DNA of 64,000 bases from Pleionea litopenaei (GCF_031198435.1 NZ_CP133548.1:1116001-1180000); one strand, 5' to 3'. Counted from the first letter of the stretch, positions 46,790 through 57,268 are shown. Translations and numbers: made by a program. Notes: generated by a model not told the origin, from the sequence alone.

Positions 46790-47413
46790 TTATTGACAAA
46801 ACAAAGCGGATTCCGAAGCTTTAGGGTTCTTTATAAATTGAGCTTCTTGTAAGATCACAGGGTAAGCTGGCACTTGATCGCCAACATCTGAAACCTCTCC
46901 TACCGGTAACCTGGCGATCTCATCGACCACCTCCATTCCAGAAACAACTTCAGCGAACACGGCGTAGCCGAATCCTAAGTTGGTGTCATTGCGGTGATCT
47001 AGATGGCTATTGTCTTTCAAGTTGATAAAGAACTGGCTATCGGCGCTGTCTTTCGAAGTATATCTCGCCATCGCAACGCGTCCACGTAAATTTAAAACGC
47101 CGTTTTTAGCTTCATTAATAATGGGTTCTAAAGTCTCAATGGGTTGCATTTGTTTATCGTAACCACCGCCTTGAATAACATGATCTTTAGCGACTCGATG
47201 AAACAGAGTCCCATCAAAACGACCGCTTTCTACATAGTTTAAAAAGTTAGCCGTGGTTATTGGCGCGGCTTCGTTCATTAACCGCAAAGTGATTTCACCG
47301 TAGTTGGTTATTAACAAAACCAACTGGCAAGATTTTGATTCAGCTTTTAGTTCAGCACTCAAAAATACTAATAAAAGGAACAACAGGCCAATGGTAATTC
47401 TATTAATAGACAT
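46790..47413 (-). CDS. Exported cyclophilin-type peptidyl-prolyl isomerase
   Basis: 207 residues with a signal peptide (about 1-24) and a compact cyclophilin domain: FHRVAKDHVIQGGGYD, the SQFFINLKDN loop and GYAVFAEVVSGMEVVDEIARLPVG. The protein would catalyse proline isomerisation in the periplasm, as PpiA does. The usual tryptophan of the cyclosporin site is not obvious, as in other bacterial types. Convergent with the PepSY gene. Confidence 0.93.
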   Translation of the reverse strand: MSINRITIGLLFLLLVFLSAELKAESKSCQLVLLITNYGEITLRLMNEAAPITTANFLNYVESGRFDGTLFHRVAKDHVIQGGGYDKQMQPIETLEPIINEAKNGVLNLRGRVAMARYTSKDSADSQFFINLKDNSHLDHRNDTNLGFGYAVFAEVVSGMEVVDEIARLPVGEVSDVGDQVPAYPVILQEAQFIKNPKASESALFCQ

Positions 47414-47530
47414 AAAGATTAGAATAAGAATGAATTTTTCTCAGACTAACACACTTTAAAAAATTAGAGTAGATGAAAGCAGCACTCGGCTGAATGCTGC
47501 ACAGTAAAAGTATACTTAATACCCGAAGTT

Positions 47531-48754
47531 CTAAGCCACTTTTCCAAAAAGTAATGAGGCATTTGTTCCGCCAAAACCAAACGAGTTCGACATTGCATAA
47601 TCAATCGATTTTTCACGAACCCGATTTGCCGTATACTCCAAATCACAATCAGGATCCGGTTGATTTAAATTAATGGTCGGCGGAATTTTTCGCTCATTGA
47701 TTGCCAATATACTAAATATGGCTTCAGCCACTCCGGCAGCGCCGAGCATATGACCGGTCATTGATTTTGTTGAGCTAATCGAAAGTTCTTTAGCATGACC
47801 ATTAAACAAACGTTTTATTGCGATGGTTTCTACCTTATCGTTTAGAGGCGTTGAAGTACCATGAGCATTAATATATCCAATTTGTTCCGGTGCGATTCCA
47901 GCCATATGCACAGCTCGCTCCATCGCTTGAAACTGTCCTTGCCCGTCTGCGGTAGGAGCCGTGATGTGATTGGCATCACTCGACGCACCAAAACCCACAA
48001 TTTCACCATAAATAGTCGCTCCGCGACGAACGGCAGTCGCCATGTTTTCGAGGACTAAAATGCCAGCGCCCTCTCCTGAGACAAACCCACTGCGCGTTTT
48101 ATCGAATGGTCTCGAGGCGGTTAGCGGATTATTCACTTCTACATTTAATGCATTCAACCGGACAAATCCGGCCAAACTCAAAGGTGTAATGGTAGCCTCA
48201 GATCCACCCGTGACGACCGCGTCGACTTCTCCCACTGCAATCATTTTACAAGCATCCATAATGGCATGGGCCGACGTCGCGCAGGCAGAACTCACACCAT
48301 AACTAGGTCCTTTAAAGCCATATTTGGCCGATATAATTCCAGAGGCCATTCCAATCACTGATGAAGGTATGAAAAACGGCGTCACTCGACGAAACTTGCC
48401 ACTCATTACTTTAGGGTATTCTCGCTCAATATTGCTAATACCACCTTGGCCCGAACCTACGACCACTCCAACATTACTGAGATCCTTTAAATTAGCACAA
48501 TCGAGTGCTTCTTGAGCCGCGATGAGCGCATACTGAATAAATGGATCTAAGTGCTTTGTATCTTTACTGGGTAGATAATCGGCGATATTTTCTGACACTT
48601 CGGCGGCAATTTTGACCGGAAAGTCAGACGTATCAAACTTAGAAATAAAGCCAACGCCCGACTTTCCTTGTATTGCAGACGACCAATTTTTAGCAACGCC
48701 CACGCCAAGTGGCGAGACCATCCCCATTCCTGTAATCGCTATTCGATGATACAT
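47531..48754 (-). CDS. fabF: 3-oxoacyl-ACP synthase II
   Basis: 407 residues of the beta-ketoacyl-ACP synthase family. The Cys-His-His triad is visible as SSACATS (Cys158), NAHGTSTPLND (His about 298) and KSMTGHMLGAAG (His about 335), with SNSFGFGGTNASL near the end. Length and sequence fit FabF rather than FabB. It is not beside other fab genes, so it may be a second copy with a special role, for instance in a particular fatty acid or secondary lipid. Confidence 0.92.
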   Translation of the reverse strand: MYHRIAITGMGMVSPLGVGVAKNWSSAIQGKSGVGFISKFDTSDFPVKIAAEVSENIADYLPSKDTKHLDPFIQYALIAAQEALDCANLKDLSNVGVVVGSGQGGISNIEREYPKVMSGKFRRVTPFFIPSSVIGMASGIISAKYGFKGPSYGVSSACATSAHAIMDACKMIAVGEVDAVVTGGSEATITPLSLAGFVRLNALNVEVNNPLTASRPFDKTRSGFVSGEGAGILVLENMATAVRRGATIYGEIVGFGASSDANHITAPTADGQGQFQAMERAVHMAGIAPEQIGYINAHGTSTPLNDKVETIAIKRLFNGHAKELSISSTKSMTGHMLGAAGVAEAIFSILAINERKIPPTINLNQPDPDCDLEYTANRVREKSIDYAMSNSFGFGGTNASLLFGKVA

Positions 48755-48843
48755 TGCAAATTCTCATTAGATTGACTCGACACAGTATTTGCCGAAAAGA
48801 TGAACTTGCTATGGCAGTTTTATGGCGAACAAATGACAGTCAA

Positions 48844-50925
48844 TTAAGAAGGCGAACTAACCACCGCTTTTTGCTGTAACAACAACTCCAACGCTCTTTC
48901 TTCAGTAATGGGGCGATACAAATCAAATCCTTGAGCTTCTTCGCAACCAAACTGCTTGATAAAAGCAAATTGTTCTGGCGATTCAATGCCCTCTGCGACC
49001 ACCGTTTTCCCCAAACCATGAGCGAGCGAAGATATCGCTTTAACGATACTTGCAGAAGTGGCGTCTTCTTCTAGCGATTGAATAAAGGATCGATCAATTT
49101 TTATTTTATCGACAGGCAATTGCCGTAAGTAACTCATCGATGAATATCCGGTTCCGAAGTCATCTAATGCGACCGCAATCTTCAACGATTTTAATGCCGA
49201 TAAAACATCAACACCCAGTTGTATATCTTGAATGGCGGTACTTTCGACTATTTCTAGCTGCAAACAATCAGGCGGAATATCGTATTTTTTTAACTGCTGT
49301 TCAATACGTACAGGTAATTCAGGATCTTGAAACAACAACGGCGATAGGTTAACCGATAAGTAGCTTGAATATTGATAATGATGATACCACTGACTAACGA
49401 TTGAAAGAGATTTTTCTAATACAACACGATCAAGCTGAGGCATAAGATTCATTCGTTCGAGTGCCGGTAAAAACATCGCGGGTGACATTAAGCCTTCGGT
49501 TGGATGCTGCCAACGAACAAGAACCTCAAACCCGTTGATGTGCCCCGTATTAACGCTGACTAAAGGCTGAAAATGTAAAACAAACTGATCATGCTCAAAT
49601 GCGTCTTTCAGCTCAAGCTGCAATTTTCGGTCACGTTCATGTCCTTCGCTCATCCATGTTTCATAATTGGTGGTTTGATTCCCACCTTCTGCTTTTGAGT
49701 GGTACAAAGCATATTCAGCACTTTTGATTAAACTTTCAGTTGTAATGCCATGGTCAGGAGCCAGTGAAATGCCGATCGAACAAGATACCTTATGCCTCTT
49801 TCCACCATCAGTTCTAAAGTCGCTTTCAAAAACCGACGCAATTTTGCTCATTAATAAATCGATGGTTGCTTGCTCTTTGATTCTTTCAAACACTAGACCA
49901 AACACATCTCCATCTAGTCGAGCAATCGATGACGCGGTTGGGCAATGATTTTGCAAGCGATTTGCAACCGACACTAAAACTCGATCGCCATCATTGAGCG
50001 TTGCGCTTTCGTTGATTTTTTTAAAGTCATCTAATCCAACCAAAACGAGCATAGTTTTAAAGTCAGAATTTCTTCGTTGAAAGGTATACTGATCGAGACG
50101 CTCAATAAATGTATTTCTGTTTAATAAACCGGTTAATTGGTCATGGTAATTTAAATATTTTACTTGCGTATCTATCGTATCAATTGTAGCTCGGTCAGTT
50201 TCTTGGTCCGTGAGCAGCAATGCAACGATGACCAAAAAATAACTGAGCCAGTTGATATATCCGAAACTGTATAAGTGATTGTGAGCACTCATATCATCAA
50301 TATAAACATGGCTAGTAATCATTGAAACGAGAAGGGAAAGTGCGGCGATCATCAAGCAAACGGCGAGTGCTCGAAATTGATTACCTGTTTTACCAAATAA
50401 AAATAAGAATAAAGATAAGTAAGTCACCATGGCTAAAATTTTAGGCAACAGCCAAAAGTGAGCCGAATATTCAAATGAAGATAGAAAACGTCTTGGGTCA
50501 TGAAATAAAACTAAGCTAATGGTGCCTACGACGACCGGTACAATGATGCTCAAAAACAAGGCTCGCCACTTTGCTGAACCGTGGGCATCAGGACTTTTCA
50601 CCGCACTGCTATCGACACCTGATAAGGTGGCCGCTTGACCTATGATGGCTTTAGCAATTCCCCAAAGCTGTGCGGTATAAGCCAAATAAGCAACGACCGC
50701 TAGCATTAGTGTTAATACCAGGGAAATAGACCAATGATACAAAGCACTGGGTAACCAGATTTCCATCGCAAGATGGAAGATGGCTCCAATCAGTGAAATA
50801 TTAATAAAGCCTTTATAGGGGAGCTTAACTAAGATAGACGACCAGTTAACACCAGCAAGCAAGATTAGCGCACAGAAAATGAAAAGCGCATTTAAGATGA
50901 AATAGTCGTTATAGGCTGCCAGCAT
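48844..50925 (-). CDS. Membrane EAL phosphodiesterase with degenerate GGDEF
   Basis: About 693 residues from ATG 50925 (a GTG two codons earlier is possible). The N-terminal 230 residues hold about seven membrane helices, resembling a sensor of the MASE type. The GGDEF-like domain has RLDGDVFG in place of GGDEF, so it should not make c-di-GMP. The EAL domain has EVL for EAL (GFEVLVRW) and an intact loop (ALDDFGTGYSSMSYLRQLPVDKIKIDRSFI), so c-di-GMP breakdown is plausible. A lone gene between fabF and prc. Confidence 0.9.
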   Translation of the reverse strand: MLAAYNDYFILNALFIFCALILLAGVNWSSILVKLPYKGFINISLIGAIFHLAMEIWLPSALYHWSISLVLTLMLAVVAYLAYTAQLWGIAKAIIGQAATLSGVDSSAVKSPDAHGSAKWRALFLSIIVPVVVGTISLVLFHDPRRFLSSFEYSAHFWLLPKILAMVTYLSLFLFLFGKTGNQFRALAVCLMIAALSLLVSMITSHVYIDDMSAHNHLYSFGYINWLSYFLVIVALLLTDQETDRATIDTIDTQVKYLNYHDQLTGLLNRNTFIERLDQYTFQRRNSDFKTMLVLVGLDDFKKINESATLNDGDRVLVSVANRLQNHCPTASSIARLDGDVFGLVFERIKEQATIDLLMSKIASVFESDFRTDGGKRHKVSCSIGISLAPDHGITTESLIKSAEYALYHSKAEGGNQTTNYETWMSEGHERDRKLQLELKDAFEHDQFVLHFQPLVSVNTGHINGFEVLVRWQHPTEGLMSPAMFLPALERMNLMPQLDRVVLEKSLSIVSQWYHHYQYSSYLSVNLSPLLFQDPELPVRIEQQLKKYDIPPDCLQLEIVESTAIQDIQLGVDVLSALKSLKIAVALDDFGTGYSSMSYLRQLPVDKIKIDRSFIQSLEEDATSASIVKAISSLAHGLGKTVVAEGIESPEQFAFIKQFGCEEAQGFDLYRPITEERALELLLQQKAVVSSPS

Positions 50926-50947
50926 GATCACATCACATATTCAAGTC

Positions 50948-50977
50948 AAAAAAAGGAAGGCTATGGCCTTCCCTTTT
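50948..50977 (-). terminator. Terminator after prc
   Basis: GGAAGGC (50955-50961) pairs with GCCTTCC (50966-50972) around TATG, extended by A- and T-runs with one bulged C. It lies 15 bases past the prc stop on the minus strand. Confidence 0.75.
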
Positions 50978-50991
50978 AATAGTCTAGACAA

Positions 50992-53148
50992 TCAATGCTT
51001 TTCGGCAAGTTTTTTCCTGTTTTTCAGCACAATATAATCGGCCAATATATTCCCAGACTCTTGCAGTCTAAAATCATCTTCTTCAAAGATCTTCTCGTCG
51101 AAATCTTTCAATGATTCAACTGGCTTCAAGCCTTTGTCAACCAGTCGCTGGTTAATCCGTTTTAAGCGTTTCGCTTTTTGTTCATCAATTTCTTTGCGAC
51201 GCTCAGTCAGACTCAAGGAAATATCTTTATCATCTTTACGAGCTAAATATTCCTCAATATCCTTTTGCAGATAAGAAAACTCTTTGCTTGTCGCGCGACG
51301 CTGCAAGTGGCGTTCGTTGAGAGCGCCAATCACACCTTCAAACCGATTCTCAGGCTTAAATTTGGCTTTCGAAATCGTGTCCCAAGCAAGGGCGTTCTCA
51401 TAACTGCTTTCGCCAAATTCTTCTGGACTAAACGCACTTGGAAACTGAATATCTGGCACAACACCACGGTGTTGAGTCGTCTCTCCAGACACTCGATAAA
51501 ATTTTGACGTAGTCAATTTTAAGTGACCCAGCTGAGAATCTCTGAGTGACCGATAATAATTTAAGTCGATCATGCTCTGCACAGTCCCTTTTCCAAAGGT
51601 TTGTTCACCAATAACGATTCCACGACCATAGTCTTGGATAGCTCCAGCAAAAATCTCTGATGCTGAAGCACTACCACCGTTAACCAATACAGCTAAGGGG
51701 CCGTTATAGACGATACCCGGTTGATTATCGTCGAAAGAAGTCACTTGATTGCGTGAGTCTCGCTGTTGCACCACAGGACCTTGGTCGATAAACAAGCCAG
51801 TCAACTCTACGGCTTCATCTAACGCTCCACCACCGTTATTACGTAAGTCAATGATAAGGCCATCGATATTCTCTTTCTCGAAAGCTTTCAGAAACTTTTC
51901 GACGTCACGGGTTGTGCTTTTGTAGTCATCTAATCGCAACCGGTTTTTTGCATCCCAATCAACATAAAACTTAGGAATCTCGATAACACCAAAGGTTAAC
52001 TGTTGATTATTCATATCGACTTTAATGGTTTCAGACTTTGCCGATAGCTCTTCAAGTTTCACCTGCTCACGCGTTAGGGTAACAACTTTCGTCTCGCCAC
52101 CCACTTCTCCCTTTGGAAGAATTTGCAATCGAACTTTAGAGCCCGCTTCCCCACGAATTAAATCGACAACATCATCCAAACGCCAGCCCACAACATCTTC
52201 AATCGGCTCTTTACCTTGGCCAACACCAACAATCCGATCGCCTTCTTGAATTTGCTTCGATTTCTCTGCTGGCGCTCCTGTTACAAGCTTATTCACTTTG
52301 GTATACACATCATCCATTTGTAAAATAGCGCCAATACCTTCTAGAGAAAGCTTCATTTCAATATCAAAATTCTCGGCTTCACGAGGTGAGAAATACGATG
52401 AATGCGGCTCAACCGTTAAAGCAAAGGCATTCATAAAATATTCAAACACATCTTCGCTTTTGTTTTGTTCAATTCTTCTTTGCGCCATTTTATAACGCTT
52501 AACCAAAATCTCTTTGGTTTCTTCCCAAGATTTATCGGCCAACATCAAGCTTAGGGCTTCCGCTTTGACTCGCTTTCGCCATAGTTCATTCAACTCTTGC
52601 AGTGATGTCGCCCAACCACGATCTTCTCGATCAAAGTGATAAGATTCTTGCTTTTGAAAGTCAAATGGCTTTTCTAACAACTCAATCGCATAGTTGTACC
52701 TTTCTAAAGTTCGAGTTTGAAACACTTGGTACATATCGAATGCAGGCTTCAGTTGACCGCTGATAATGCTGTCGTCGATCAACTTACGATATCGTTGGAA
52801 GGATTGTACGTCGTCGGCATAAAAATAACTTTTATTACCATCTAGAAGCTCGATGTACTTTCCTAAGATTTGCTCAGATAGAGCATCATTACTCTCTAGA
52901 TTGGTTTTCAAATAATGTTCACGAGCAATTAGCAATGCAATCATACGACTGACACTGCTATGAGATGGCAAAGGCATCAAGCTTTCGACAGATGTTGGGG
53001 TATTGAGTAAAGCTTTGTCACGATTGTCTTTGGTAGCGGCTTTGTTCTCGAGAACGCCTTGTCCAAATAGAGCTAATGGAACCGCAACTCCTAGTCCTAC
53101 AATAACGGACTTCATCAACGAATAGCTTTTTTTAGCTTGAAACATCAT
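50992..53148 (-). CDS. prc: Tail-specific (C-terminal processing) protease
   Basis: 718 residues of the S41A family. An N-terminal hydrophobic anchor/signal is followed by a helical domain, a PDZ domain (about 262-345) and the protease domain. The catalytic Ser495 is in NGGSASASEIF and Lys520 in TFGKGTVQ, 25 residues apart as in E. coli Prc. The C-terminal part is highly charged and coiled (RRKEIDEQKAKRLKRIN). It would trim penicillin-binding proteins and degrade periplasmic proteins with nonpolar C-termini. TAGGAAG precedes two ATG codons. Confidence 0.95.
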   Translation of the reverse strand: MMFQAKKSYSLMKSVIVGLGVAVPLALFGQGVLENKAATKDNRDKALLNTPTSVESLMPLPSHSSVSRMIALLIAREHYLKTNLESNDALSEQILGKYIELLDGNKSYFYADDVQSFQRYRKLIDDSIISGQLKPAFDMYQVFQTRTLERYNYAIELLEKPFDFQKQESYHFDREDRGWATSLQELNELWRKRVKAEALSLMLADKSWEETKEILVKRYKMAQRRIEQNKSEDVFEYFMNAFALTVEPHSSYFSPREAENFDIEMKLSLEGIGAILQMDDVYTKVNKLVTGAPAEKSKQIQEGDRIVGVGQGKEPIEDVVGWRLDDVVDLIRGEAGSKVRLQILPKGEVGGETKVVTLTREQVKLEELSAKSETIKVDMNNQQLTFGVIEIPKFYVDWDAKNRLRLDDYKSTTRDVEKFLKAFEKENIDGLIIDLRNNGGGALDEAVELTGLFIDQGPVVQQRDSRNQVTSFDDNQPGIVYNGPLAVLVNGGSASASEIFAGAIQDYGRGIVIGEQTFGKGTVQSMIDLNYYRSLRDSQLGHLKLTTSKFYRVSGETTQHRGVVPDIQFPSAFSPEEFGESSYENALAWDTISKAKFKPENRFEGVIGALNERHLQRRATSKEFSYLQKDIEEYLARKDDKDISLSLTERRKEIDEQKAKRLKRINQRLVDKGLKPVESLKDFDEKIFEEDDFRLQESGNILADYIVLKNRKKLAEKH

Positions 53149-53565
53149 AACTTCCTAGCGTTATTTCATGGATTTTGATTGAGCCAAATTGAACAAAGTT
53201 GGAACAATCGTATCGAACTCACAATGCAATTCTCTTACCTTGCAATTCTCAAACCTTACAAAGGTCAGGCAATGCCTCGCTCGATGCCGAATCGAGCTAA
53301 TCAATGTCAGAGTGCAATTCGGCTTTCGGGCAACCTTAATCGAAACCCAGGTTAGTAAAACCTACGACGGCCGAGCCTGCTTCTAGGCCATGAGACCATT
53401 ATTCAGGTATAAAATTCAACATTAATTAACTATATAGCTTATATATGCCGATTCAAGTCACACATTGCAAGCAAACATTTCACAATTATAGAACATTCGA
53501 ATAGTTTGATAAGCCCGCTAACTTTAAACTATAGTTCTACTAACCTTTTGTTTTTAAGATAAATA
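53149..53565. other. 417-bp intergenic region, nothing recognised
   Basis: This gap between the divergent prc and YiiX-like genes holds the promoters of both but no gene or clear hairpin. GCAATTCTC occurs twice (near 53226 and 53241). The short open frames across it show no coding character. Confidence 0.5.
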
Positions 53566-54375
53566 ATGTTTAAATTTCTCAAACGAGCCATTGAACGATG
53601 GTTGAACAAAGAATCGCCTGCACCAGACTTCCCACAGTCAGATTTCGAGCGACTCAGGTATGGACTGAGACCTGGCGATGTTCTATTAGTTGAGGGACGT
53701 ACGAGAGTTTCTGAGGTCATAAAGCTGATCACCCAGAGCCGCTGGTCACATGCTGCGCTCTACATTGGTCGCTTACATGATATAGAGTCTGAAGACATCC
53801 GCCAAAGGATTCTACAGCACGCTACGTTCGAGCCATCGGAGCAACTCATCATCGAAGGTCTGCTCGGTCAAGGCACTGTGGTCAACAAGCTCAGCGACTA
53901 CCAACGCGACAATTTGCGCATTTGTCGGCCATCGGCCCTTTCGCACGGTGACGCCAAAGAAGTGGTGAACTACGCGAGCCAACATCTTGGTACTCCGTAT
54001 AATTTTCGACAAATGCTCGACCTAGCCCGACTGCTGTTTCCGTGGAGTATTGTGCCTCGCCGATGGCGCTCTTCTTTATTCACTAATAACGTTGGGGAGC
54101 CGACTCGCACGGTTTGCTCGTCAATGCTCGCCGAGGCCTTTGGTCAAGTTAACTACCCTGTACTTCCAAAGTTTAAAAAGGTCGGCAAAGATCGAGTGGA
54201 ATTGATCAAGCGCAATACTAAGCTGTTCACGCCGGCTGACTTTGACTACTCCCCTTATTTCAAGGTTATCAAATTCCCTTTTTGGGGCCAGGTAGATAAT
54301 GCTCACTATCGGGCTTTACCGTGGAATAAAGATGGGTTGATGTCTAACGACGAGGACGACTTTACCATTGGTTAA
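53566..54375 (+). CDS. YiiX/C92-like permuted papain amidase
   Basis: 269 residues with the permuted NlpC/P60 layout: an early LRPGDVLLVEG, the catalytic-type His62 in SRWSHAALYIG, and the nucleophile Cys184 near the other end in RTVCSSMLAEAF. This is the reverse order of classical NlpC/P60, as in YiiX (C92). It would cleave a peptidoglycan or lipid amide. No signal peptide is seen, so it may be cytosolic or anchored through its basic N-terminus. Followed by a terminator. Confidence 0.83.
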   Translation: MFKFLKRAIERWLNKESPAPDFPQSDFERLRYGLRPGDVLLVEGRTRVSEVIKLITQSRWSHAALYIGRLHDIESEDIRQRILQHATFEPSEQLIIEGLLGQGTVVNKLSDYQRDNLRICRPSALSHGDAKEVVNYASQHLGTPYNFRQMLDLARLLFPWSIVPRRWRSSLFTNNVGEPTRTVCSSMLAEAFGQVNYPVLPKFKKVGKDRVELIKRNTKLFTPADFDYSPYFKVIKFPFWGQVDNAHYRALPWNKDGLMSNDEDDFTIG

Positions 54376-54462
54376 ATTTCGAACATTTTTTCTTGAATTC
54401 GGATATTTTTGATCTAGAGTTATTCAGAGGGTCATCGAATTTAGATTCTCCCAATTCCCCTA

Positions 54463-54497
54463 ACCCAGGTTACCTTACGGGCCTGGGTATTTTTTTG
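54463..54497 (+). terminator. Terminator after the YiiX-like gene
   Basis: ACCCAGG (54463-54469) pairs with CCTGGGT (54482-54488), followed by A and a run of T. The 12-base loop could pair further. Confidence 0.7.
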
Positions 54498-54535
54498 TGC
54501 GATAGTCGAGTACCAGTCAACCTACGGCGACCGGC

Positions 54536-57268
54536 TTAAAGATGTGTACGGCGAGAACGTTTAAACGCCATTACCATTAAAATTAATGCGCCCCACACCG
54601 GAACTGAACCACTCGAGCTAGAGTAGCCATTAATCACTTGCACGACGACGGACTCGGTATCGCTTGCACCGTGAACATCGGTCACCGTCACGGTAAAGGT
54701 GAGAGAGCCACCGTTGTCTGGTGCAACAAATGTTGTACTGGCCGAATTAGGTGCGGTCAAGGTTACACTGTCACCTTGAGTCTGTACCCATTGGTAGGTC
54801 AGCGGGTCTTGCTCGAAATCAGACGCGACGGCCGATAATGAAACCGTTTGTCGAGTATTCACTTCAAAATTACTAAGCGACTGTAATTCAGGCGCATTAT
54901 TAGAGTCATCATCTTGTACATAAACATCTATAACCGCATTTTGCCCCACTTCGCTGTTGTTTACGGGTTGCAGAGCCACTCTAAAAATTTCTCTATCTTC
55001 GTCCTCGCTGTCATCAATAATGGGCACCGAAATTTGTTTCGAGGCTAAATCGCCATCAGTCCAAGTTAAACGGCCTTGAACTTCCTCAAAGTCGACACCC
55101 ATCACCGCGGTAATGCCTTGTGATTGATAATCCACCTCAAGTTGGCCATAGGAGCCCCCGACACGGTTAACGGAAATTGTTACGGTTCCAACCGATTCGG
55201 CTACCGATAGCTCCGCATTGGTAAACTCTAACTTTCCGGCTCTTGGAGCTCCGTCTAACATAACTTTTAAGTACGAAATATCACCTAAGGTTGCACCGTT
55301 TCTAGGATCAAACAAACGAATAAAAAACTCTTCATCGGGCTGCATTCCCGTTGTGTCGTCAAGAATCGATAATGCAATGCTTTTCTCTCCAACCTCGCCG
55401 GCAGCCCACTGAAGTTGCCCATCGGCAAGGACAAAATCTTCGTCTTTTTCGGCGTTACCGCTAATCACTTGATAGCTTACCTCAACCGATGAATTATTCG
55501 ATCCCGCACCAGAACGTGCGACAGCAATTTCAACATCTTGATTTCGCGTAAAGCTCACTTCTGACTGAGTAAATCCTAATTGTCCTTGTGTAGAAACCCG
55601 GGTGTTCTCTCGAAGAACGTATAGGCCACTATTGATATCACTGACTAAAATGAGCCCTGAAGGAAGAAATGGATAGGTTCCCCAAGCACCATTGTAAGAA
55701 GCATTATTACTTGCAGGAAAAGTATCAAAAAATCCGACTTCAACCGGACTTGCAGGGTCAGAAATGTCGAGAATCGTTAGGCCTCTCTCATAGTTCGACA
55801 TGTAATAACGATTACCTCGGACAAAACCATTATGATCAACCGCTCTTGTTGGCCCTGTCCACTGGCCCACTTGCACAGGTTGTTGTAAATTATCGATTTG
55901 AAATATACGAACAGTCGAGTTGAGTCCGGCGTTGGCTTCATCGAACTCATCGTGCAAGAATACAAAGCGTTTGTCATCGGATACCCACCCAGAATGCACG
56001 TATTTAGCTCCAGGGGGCACGTCGGTATACGTCGTCACCGACAGTCGTTCTGTTTGGGTTGGATCGGAGATGTCCCATAACACCATTTCTTTTTCGTTAA
56101 AGTCGACGAACACGGTGCATTGTTCAGTCGCATTCACACAGCCATTTGCCACTCGGCCATCGTTCAATGTTACGGACGCGCCATCGTGGGTATATCCATA
56201 AAAACTGCTCTGGTTACTCATTTCACTTAACTGCTCAGGTGCGTCCAATGAGTAAGAATGGAAGGAGCCTGAATAACGATTGGCGCCAATGAGTTGTAAT
56301 CGCGCTACCGTACCATCAAGCTGAGTATTCAATGTGTAATCGACATTGCTTATATAAACGTTATGCGCATCAGAAACAGACGAATCTCTGCGTACCAATG
56401 AAATGGAGTTGGGTAAATTATTTAAATCGATAATGCTAACGCCTTCTGTCGCGTTATCAATGGTCGAATAAGCATAGGCTTGCCATTCGCCAACGGCATC
56501 GTCAAAGTACTGGTAAACCTTGATGTCTCTCCAAGTGGAGTTTTGCCCTGTTATGGTCCCCACTTCCCGTGGTGCTTCAGGATTACTCAGGTCAAAAACA
56601 GCCACGCCATCTCTAACCCCCATAATGGCATACTCATTGCCAGAGTTAAGGTCAACATGTCCCCAAATATCATTTCCGCTGCTGGGTCTGGAAGAAAACT
56701 GTTGCAACGGCACATGAGCGACTAAGTCGATGTTTTGGCAAGGAAATCCGGCAGCCGAGCCACCGTCACAGTTTACCAACACTTGTCTTTGCTCTAATTG
56801 CTCAAGCTGCTTTAACTGACGATTGAGCTTCTCTGAATCGATCCCTTTACCATCGGCAATAACATTGAAGCCTTTCTTTCTTAGCTGCTCGACAAATTTT
56901 CGAGGAACCCCGGTTAGTCGAGTTGGATTGCTGTCTGGACTTTGCGATTGAAAGTGGTCGAAACGATTAAACCCCGCCAGAACGGGTACTATATCACTGG
57001 TTAGATTGAACAGGTCATCGACCCCATTCACTGGGTAACTGCCTGCAGCAACTCGAATATGGTCACCTTTTTTAGCCTGTTGTACGGCATAAGAAATCGA
57101 CTTACAGGGTCGAATAGGATTATCACAACGCCCTAAATCAGTACCTGTTTCCGCCACATAACGCGCTTTATCAGGCTCGGAGTGAGCCATTGCTGCACCA
57201 CTTAGCGACGCTAAGCCAAACAGCAAAATGTAAGGCTTGATATTGGTTATTTTACTCAAAGCCGACAC
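54536..57268 (-). CDS. Choice-of-anchor B surface protein with Calx-beta domains
   Basis: About 910 residues from GTG 57268, which has AAAGGAGAG in front; a TTG frame to 57298 would place that site inside the gene. A signal peptide (about 14-28) is followed by a large LVIVD-repeat beta-propeller domain (DLSNPEAPREVG, DISDPTQTERLS, DISDPASPVEVG) of the choice-of-anchor B type, two Calx-beta domains (about 590-800), an Ig/cadherin-like domain and a C-terminal tail (GSVPVWGALILMVMAFKRSRR) of hydrophobic helix plus basic residues, like a protein-sorting signal. It is divergent from the MbnP-like gene, so shared regulation is possible. Confidence 0.85.
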   Translation of the reverse strand: MSALSKITNIKPYILLFGLASLSGAAMAHSEPDKARYVAETGTDLGRCDNPIRPCKSISYAVQQAKKGDHIRVAAGSYPVNGVDDLFNLTSDIVPVLAGFNRFDHFQSQSPDSNPTRLTGVPRKFVEQLRKKGFNVIADGKGIDSEKLNRQLKQLEQLEQRQVLVNCDGGSAAGFPCQNIDLVAHVPLQQFSSRPSSGNDIWGHVDLNSGNEYAIMGVRDGVAVFDLSNPEAPREVGTITGQNSTWRDIKVYQYFDDAVGEWQAYAYSTIDNATEGVSIIDLNNLPNSISLVRRDSSVSDAHNVYISNVDYTLNTQLDGTVARLQLIGANRYSGSFHSYSLDAPEQLSEMSNQSSFYGYTHDGASVTLNDGRVANGCVNATEQCTVFVDFNEKEMVLWDISDPTQTERLSVTTYTDVPPGAKYVHSGWVSDDKRFVFLHDEFDEANAGLNSTVRIFQIDNLQQPVQVGQWTGPTRAVDHNGFVRGNRYYMSNYERGLTILDISDPASPVEVGFFDTFPASNNASYNGAWGTYPFLPSGLILVSDINSGLYVLRENTRVSTQGQLGFTQSEVSFTRNQDVEIAVARSGAGSNNSSVEVSYQVISGNAEKDEDFVLADGQLQWAAGEVGEKSIALSILDDTTGMQPDEEFFIRLFDPRNGATLGDISYLKVMLDGAPRAGKLEFTNAELSVAESVGTVTISVNRVGGSYGQLEVDYQSQGITAVMGVDFEEVQGRLTWTDGDLASKQISVPIIDDSEDEDREIFRVALQPVNNSEVGQNAVIDVYVQDDDSNNAPELQSLSNFEVNTRQTVSLSAVASDFEQDPLTYQWVQTQGDSVTLTAPNSASTTFVAPDNGGSLTFTVTVTDVHGASDTESVVVQVINGYSSSSGSVPVWGALILMVMAFKRSRRTHL

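Noticed and set aside
53189-53386. Plus-strand frame in the prc/YiiX gap
   Set aside because: No ribosome site, no recognisable protein, and AT/GC pattern unlike the coding regions.
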